Source: Macrotrachela quadricornifera (Eukaryota; Rotifera; Eurotatoria; Philodinida; Philodinidae). From it: DNA of 64,000 nucleotides. A program made the position numbers and the translations under genes. Under the pieces are notes generated by a model. It saw only the letters and a program-made list of their open reading frames with translations. It ran no database searches and had not been told where the DNA came from. The DNA lies in contig JAJEKB010021076.1 in assembly GCA_022393335.1 (NCBI GenBank), positions 324,463 to 388,462 of the forward strand. Reading direction: 5' to 3'. Of this stretch, positions 58,458-64,000 are shown one piece after another; position 1 is the stretch's first letter; the number at the start of each line of letters is the position of its first letter.

Positions 58458-59402
58458 TTATATGACTGTTGATGCTACCATATTTGGCGGAATATTTATT
58501 CGTCTCATTATAGATGCTTTGAGTGGATCTGTAAATTGAAATAAAGAAAACATAACCGATAATGTTGACGCATCAAAAAATATATATGCAATTCGAAAAT
58601 GATATTTTGGTGGAGTAGTGAAAAATGACATACACATTATCAATATATATGGAAAAGAAACTCCAATCAGAATTGATATTAATATAACTGTGCGTCGAAC
58701 CATTTTTAATTCTCGTTTTGCACGAACTAAACGATTAGAAAGTGTTACATTTGTATTCATGAATTTAACATATCGAACTAATTTAAAATAAATTAATATA
58801 ATCAATGATATAGGAATAAAATAAGCACAAAATGCTCCATAAATTATAGAAAAAGAGAATCGAAGTAATAATTGGCATATTTGATTGTCAATATTGTATA
58901 TTATATCACTAATGAGTACAAATGGAAAAGGATAAGTAAAACCAATAATCCATGTTATGAATATGGATAAAATTTGAAATCGTATTGATTGATAAAATAA
59001 ATTATTTGGATACATAACAATCATAAACCGATATAAAGCTTGTAAGAAAAATGAAAAATTTAATATACCATATGATGCATAACCTATATAAGCTCGAATT
59101 ATGCAAAGATAATCTTCATATTGAATTTGTTTTAGATCATTTTGAATTGTAAATACAGACATGCTTAGTATAACACATCCTACCATAAATGCAGACAAAC
59201 ATGTATTAATTATATATATCATTACAATTGTATGACATGTCTTGTCTGAGATTATTATAAATAAAAAAAATACAGAAAGTATAAGGGTTAATGCAGAAAA
59301 CAAAATCATAAGAATATCAAAAGGAATATACCATGGTTCAATGATAGATATTGTCGAACTTTTATATAAGACTTCGAATTCAGTGAATAAAGTCGAGTTC
59401 AT
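58458..59402 (-). CDS. Rhodopsin-class G-protein-coupled receptor, 314 aa
   Basis: A single exon from ATG 59402. Seven hydrophobic segments lie at about 28-51, 58-83, 101-126, 143-165, 184-208, 236-260 and 272-292. The start has an N-glycosylation site (NST at 2-4). Cys100 and Cys176 fit the conserved TM3-ECL2 disulfide. The DRY position at the end of TM3 is LYRF (123-126), Trp151 marks TM4 and FPY (250-252) lies in TM6. TM7 lacks the classical NPxxY and reads FQFTDPLKASIMRR. It would sit in the plasma membrane and signal through G proteins; the ligand is unknown. The length and deviations are usual for expanded rotifer class A receptors. The next gene over is another GPCR on the opposite strand, but the two sequences are not close. 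Confidence 0.9.
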   Translation of the reverse strand: MNSTLFTEFEVLYKSSTISIIEPWYIPFDILMILFSALTLILSVFFLFIIISDKTCHTIVMIYIINTCLSAFMVGCVILSMSVFTIQNDLKQIQYEDYLCIIRAYIGYASYGILNFSFFLQALYRFMIVMYPNNLFYQSIRFQILSIFITWIIGFTYPFPFVLISDIIYNIDNQICQLLLRFSFSIIYGAFCAYFIPISLIILIYFKLVRYVKFMNTNVTLSNRLVRAKRELKMVRRTVILISILIGVSFPYILIMCMSFFTTPPKYHFRIAYIFFDASTLSVMFSLFQFTDPLKASIMRRINIPPNMVASTVI

Positions 59403-60243
59403 TTTTTAATAAAAAATGAGAAAGATTTTAGATGAGTATATATATTTCAATTCTTTCAATATTGAATAAGTCATCCATACTATTTTTAGTGTGTAAAAAC
59501 TTTTCTCCGACCAATAATCTCAGTTTTCTTTCCCCAATCTACAATTTTTTTCTGCTTCAGAGCCGAAATAATATAAGACAAAATATAATAAACTCATATA
59601 ATTGAAGACCTGTTCAACCATAAATTAACATCTTTTTTTGGTTAATTACATGAACGCATTATTATCAAAGCAGAAAAAATTCTTTTATTTCAATTTAAAA
59701 AAGGAATGAATAGATTATAATCAATTTCCGACCGTGTTATATCCTTTACATAGAAAATCAAAACAATATATGACATGATTATACAACTATCTCATCCTTC
59801 ACATGTATACATATCTGTTGATTAGTCCCTAAAACAAAATCTCAGTCGAACAATATAACTGTACTCGGGTAAAATACACAGTTGGAAATAATATTATTCC
59901 AGGAGGATGCCGATAGAATTTCAAATAGAAGATATAATCAGTGTTATATCAAAAGAAAGATCATCAATAATAGAGCTTATTGATGCTAATTATTAAGGAT
60001 CATGAGAAATTTTTAATATCAAACTTCAAAATTTTATGATTTTTTTTGCAGTAGAAAAATAAGGTGACAGAAATAAAATGTTTTTCTTTGGATAGTACGA
60101 CATGGCTCGATAGAACTCATCGAGTGTTACAAAACTATATTTACGAACAATTTTTTAAACAGAGTTATTGGGTTAAAATTCACTGAAAACTGTCTAAGAA
60201 ATGTAGTAAAAAAACTCGCATCCTTGACATGTTTTATAAAGGA
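59403..60243. other. No gene; upstream of the minus-strand GPCR
   Basis: AT-rich sequence with presumed promoter. The segment 60045-60170 (ATGGCTCGATAGAACTCATC) is a solo arm of the foldback family at 57655. Confidence 0.45.
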
Positions 60244-60752
60244 CTAGCGGTAGTACCCGGCGTTGTTCGGAAAGTCTCCATACTGGAAACTTACCATGTC
60301 AGAAAACGACAGAAGATATATAGAAGACTTGATTAAGACCTTTTCATCTATTATTACCACATGTCCCGCCGTGCATACACTTACATTCATTTTTAAATCA
60401 GATAATACAGAAAATAGTGTGGGATATGACTCTCCTCTTTTTAATTCATGCGTATTGCCATACTTTATATCAATACCCGGTGCAAAAAAAGTGGCACCAA
60501 GAGCTGAATATTCTAACAATGGCAGCAAATACTCCGAAGCTTTTGAAAGATTGGAAAAAATTGCGTGTCGTAACCAGTATGAAAATATTAGCTCAGCCCT
60601 TTCGCCGGTCATCTTGATCCCGCCTCGATCTTCCTCGAGACTTAAAAGTATACCATGAAAAGTTTGGCACTGCTAGTTCGTACGGTGTCCAAATGCATAA
60701 AAAACAGACAGGTAGACAGACAGACACAACTTCCTCTTTATATATATAGATT
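60244..60752 (+). repeat. Dispersed repeat, ACTAGCGG start, TATATATAG end
   Basis: It starts ACTAGCGGTAGTACCCGGCG, and ends with ACAGGTAGACAGACAGACAC and CTCTTTATATATATAGAT. The layout and end words match 50098-50385 (minus) and the tail at 61115-61167. Frames of 131 (+) and 122 (-) codons overlap on opposite strands; the presence of both suggests chance or an eroded source gene. It is probably the 3' part of a retroposon family. Confidence 0.6.
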
Positions 60753-60954
60753 ATGAGTTATGAGTAATAAAATTTTATCTCATTTATTTACTTTCTTTAT
60801 TCGATGGATATTTTCATTCATGCGGTTGCACTTCATCTTGTACATTCTATTCTTTTTCTTTCAATTATCCTAAAATGTCGCGTGACCTATTACAAAAGGC
60901 ACATGTTTTCATATGCTTTCGCTCTTGAATTATTGAGAAAACAACAATACGCAC

Positions 60955-61167
60955 AAATTCTCAGAAAAGGGCATTTACTGTAGTAAATCTAACAATAGGG
61001 AGATAAACACCTTCCTTAAAATAAAAACTTTGGGTTGAAGGTTCCCCTACGACCTTCCCCTGGTTGAAAGGGTATTCTGTGCAATATTTCATCGAATTCG
61101 CTCGTGCTGTATCCAAGTGAAAGAAGAACAGATAAACAGACAAACTTTCTTCTTTATATATATAGTC
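60955..61167 (+). repeat. Second copy of the TATATATAG-tailed repeat, 3' part
   Basis: It ends GTATCCAAGTGAAAGAAGAA, CAGATAAACAGACAAAC and CTTCTTTATATATATAG, matching the tail of the previous repeat, but lacks the ACTAGCGG start. A 5'-truncated copy is the simplest reading. Confidence 0.5.
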
Positions 61168-61881
61168 ATCTGGTTAATCAAACAAATGGCAATGCGAAAC
61201 ACTTCGAATATAGATATTAATAAATAAAAAACTCGCAACTTTATTCAATTAAGTAAATCAATGTTGATCGATGATTAAATTCTAATAGATATTTTCCTAG
61301 TTTCTATAGCTTTCAGTTTTATGTAAAACATCTTTATTAGATGATGGACAAATATTGTTGACATCAATTCATTTTAAATATTCATATATATTAAAACACA
61401 AAATAAGAAAAACTCTATCTTCTTCGGCAAACACTTTGGAAATAACTGTTAGTAGTTGAAGAAAGAAAGGAAAATGAATGCAGAAAAAAATATACGAAAT
61501 AGAATTCATGACTTTTTCAGACAGTCAAATGATTTCAACGATAAAGAAACCGTTTTCTAAAAAAGAACTATTATAGTAGCATGCAAATGTGCCTATACCT
61601 TGTTCTTCATGAATTCTCTGCTATTTTGACAATACAAACTCATTAAATATAATTAATGCAAGCGTGTTTAAGTAATAACGAGACCGTTTTTTTTTATCTT
61701 CATTTAAGACGATATCGTGACGTGACAAAAAAGCTTTTTATTGATAAGTTGTCTCATACAGGAAAAATTATTTTGCGTATAAATAATGAAAAAAAATGCC
61801 GCTTTAAATACGACTTGAAGAAACAAAATAGTGACCGATATTCTATATAAAGTTTATTTGTTTTTTTTGTAAAATCGAAAT
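61168..61881. other. No gene; upstream of the plus-strand GPCR
   Basis: AT-rich. The open frame at 61656-61850 has no family signature. Presumed promoter region of the GPCR at 61882. Confidence 0.4.
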
Positions 61882-62894
61882 ATGTCATACAATAGCACAT
61901 ATGCGACAATGTTAACTTCATTGATTGGAAATATTTCATTGTATATTAATTTCGTTACCCTGATTGCGGGCACAATTGGTTGTATTTGTAATTTAATAAC
62001 ATACACTGATCCACAATTACGTCATAATTCATGTGTATTCTATTTATTATGTGCAACTGTATTTGAAATAATTTGCATTCTTGTAGTTGTTCCAACACGT
62101 ATTGCTGTGGATCAATTTGGAAATAAGTTAGAATTTCAATCGATTATTTTTTGTAAAATTCGTTATATATTTGCCATAATTGGACCAAAATTAGTAACAT
62201 ATTATACATTATTCGCTATACTTGATCGATGTTTAGCAACATCAAGTAATGTTCAAATACGATTATGGAGTCAATTGAAAATTGCATATCGATTATCACT
62301 GATTTTATTCATTACTGGCATTGTTACTGGTATACATGTACCGATTTTTTATGGGATTTTTAATAAGAATTGTCAAGTTCCTGGTGATAGTGTCTACACA
62401 ATATTTTTTGCTGTTTATTTAATTTTTTTTGTTTCACTTTTACCTCATACGCTTATGTTCGTATTTTCTTTGATTACTTTTCGTAATATTAAAAGAACGA
62501 AACAACGAATTATGCCAATGGCAATTGAAACATCTACTTTGCGACCAAAACGTTCGGAATATCAATTGATTACGGTAAGAAATTCTTCTCATTTTGTTTG
62601 ATTTTTAATTTTGACATATTTCAGTTAGTGGTTATACAAATCATATTAAGTTCTATTCTGGTTTTATTACGTTTAGGTTCATATACTTATTCAACGATTA
62701 CTAGTAAAAATTTGAATAAAAGTGAAAACGAACTTGCTATAGAAAATTTTGCAATTAAGCTTGGATTTACCTTATATTATTTTAATTTTGCAACGTCATT
62801 TTATTTATCCACTTTAACAAGAAAATATTTTCGAGATATTTTCAAGAAAAGAATATATTTAATCTATCGTCGTTGTCAACAATTAATACATTAA
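61882..62894 (+). CDS. Rhodopsin-class G-protein-coupled receptor, 320 aa, two exons
   Basis: Exons 61882-62574 and 62625-62894 flank a 50-bp intron (GTAAGA...TTTCAG) in phase 0, giving 231 + 89 residues. Seven hydrophobic segments can be traced; TM1 has the conserved Asn (GCICNL, Asn37). Cys91 and Cys164 fit the TM3-ECL2 disulfide, and the DRY position is LDRC (114-117). NPxxY is absent from TM7, where TSFYLSTLTRKYFRDIF leads into helix 8. N-terminal sites NST and NIS could be glycosylated. The split frame without this intron would end 8 codons later, so splicing is required for TM6-TM7. An AATAAA lies at about 62930, a plausible poly(A) signal. Ligand unknown; the family is expanded in rotifers. 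Confidence 0.92.
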
Positions 62895-62935
62895 CACTTT
62901 CATTTCAGTAGAACTTTGTACTGTTGATAAATAAA

Positions 62936-63957
62936 ATATATTTATATTGAAAGTGCCCATTTAGTCGCATCTGGAATTTGAACACATTTTTGAGCTGTGT
63001 ATGAGAAAGTAAATGATCTTTCGAAGCTCATTTTCATTTGTATACTAATCATAAAAGAATTGGTTCTTTTTAATAGAAAATACACAATACAAATGTTGAA
63101 ACTATCTATTGGGATCGATAATCAAGATTCATCCATCCGTATCATAGCAAATGTTCTCACAGCTGTGACATAAATCTACATTCTTTCATAAGATCATTAT
63201 GTAACACTTTGAAACACATGTCATTGTATTGATCTTATCCTCAAGATAATGCTATTTTTCATTAATTCCCGCTCGAATGAATACTTTTTTGCTAACAATC
63301 ATAAATGGATTTTCTATCTAAAGAAATGAACAAAATCAAACATGAAATTAATTTTGCTTTTTTTCAGTCATTAGAAATCAAGGAATCAAAAAAATGACAT
63401 TGTAAAAATGTGAAGATTTGTATGCATGTTAAAAATCATGTGTTCAACTGCGATAAAAAAATCGTACACGTAAGAAATTATGTCCAGTCAATCTCAGCAT
63501 TTTCTAAATAAATAAATAACAAATTAATAAATTAATAATCATCCATATAATAATTAGATATTTGTACTGATCATTTATTACACCCTGGCACTGACCTCTA
63601 TTCTTTAGAAAAATAAATGAAATATTCTTCTCACTGTAAAAAGTTAAAATGAGCTAGAGTGCTTGCGATACTTCCTTTTATACCCCTATGCGTCAGTACG
63701 AATTACGATGGCTGCGTTACAGTTGCAAACGCAATTTCGTAATTTCGCCGCAATTGCAATGCAATTGTCAAAAAAGTGATGACATGGGAAGCACTTCTTT
63801 ACAAAATGTTTTTGATGGCAATGTATGAAGAAAAAAGTTGTCTAAAAAGAGAAATCAATCTGGAAATAATTATTTAATTTATTTCTATTTTTTGTATCTG
63901 ACTCAATGCAATGAACACGACTGCATATATTTTTCATAATCAATATACTGAGTACTA
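62936..63957. other. No gene supported
   Basis: AT-rich intergenic DNA with no frame above 60 codons and no recognisable repeat, except a CGCAATTTCGTAATTTCGCC / GCAATTGCAATGCAATTG patch near 63730. Confidence 0.5.
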
Positions 63958-64000
63958 CTTAGGGCAATCCAAAAGTAGTGAGAGTGATATCGTATTTTCG
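63958..64000 (+). mobile_element. Left end of a mariner-type element, cut by the window edge
   Basis: CTTAGGGCAATCCAAAAGTA follows TA (63956-63957) and matches the ends at 2510 and 56576. The rest lies beyond the window. Confidence 0.8.

Noticed and set aside
60244..60658. Overlapping frames of 122 (-) and 131 (+) codons
   Set aside because: Both lie in a dispersed repeat with an identified start and tail; neither shows a known domain.
62598..62894. Independent small membrane-protein gene
   Set aside because: It is exon 2 of the GPCR at 61882, joined in frame by a 50-bp intron.

Overview
The window looks like nuclear DNA of a bdelloid rotifer (Rotaria/Adineta type). The sequence is strongly AT-rich. 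Introns with clear GT..AG borders are tiny (50, 48, 59, 59 and 62 bp), the two GPCRs and the membrane-anchored LamG-like protein have the style I know from rotifers, and an apparently foreign terpene-cyclase gene sits among dense transposon debris. The species assignment is inference; no rRNA or organellar marker is present. One 400-base run of N (2552-2951) marks an assembly gap.

Only five host-type genes are well supported. (1) 11606-13113 (+): a two-exon, 482-residue HAD-like / class II terpene cyclase with a DLDTT motif, related to the drimenyl-diphosphate synthase family of fungi and marine bacteria. (2) 32946-39190 (-): an eight-exon, single-pass membrane protein with two LamG-like jellyroll domains. 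Its eight exons join in frame except for one stop codon in exon 6. (3) 52189-53510 (+): a two-exon carbohydrate sulfotransferase whose 5' end runs into satellite DNA. (4) 58458-59402 (-): a single-exon rhodopsin-class GPCR. (5) 61882-62894 (+): a two-exon GPCR with a 50-bp intron. I see no functional link between these genes.

Most of the rest is mobile DNA, largely DNA transposons. Autonomous remnants: a mariner (3994-5170, D34D triad visible, two in-frame stops), a pogo/Tigger relic (5189-6163), a 4.5-kb Tc1/pogo-type element with about 290-bp terminal inverted repeats (27785-32296), a piggyBac relic (40246-41157), a second mariner relic (44538-44927) and a reverse-transcriptase fragment (56158-56575). 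Non-autonomous foldback elements occur roughly every few kilobases, often with TA target duplications. One hAT-type MITE has a perfect 8-bp target duplication. Several elements are nested: a hAT MITE and a TA-flanked MITE both lie inside the 4.5-kb transposon, and two foldbacks occupy introns of the LamG-like gene.

Minisatellites of 30, 34, 34, 39 and 54 bp, two clusters rich in the word TCGGA, and several dispersed repeat families fill much of the remaining space. Long stretches (6.5-9.1 kb, 17.8-20.4 kb, 23.1-26.2 kb, 45-47.8 kb) contain no gene I can support. The most notable items are the terpene cyclase, a 20+ base motif shared by three otherwise unrelated foldback elements, and the layered transposon at 27.8-32.3 kb.
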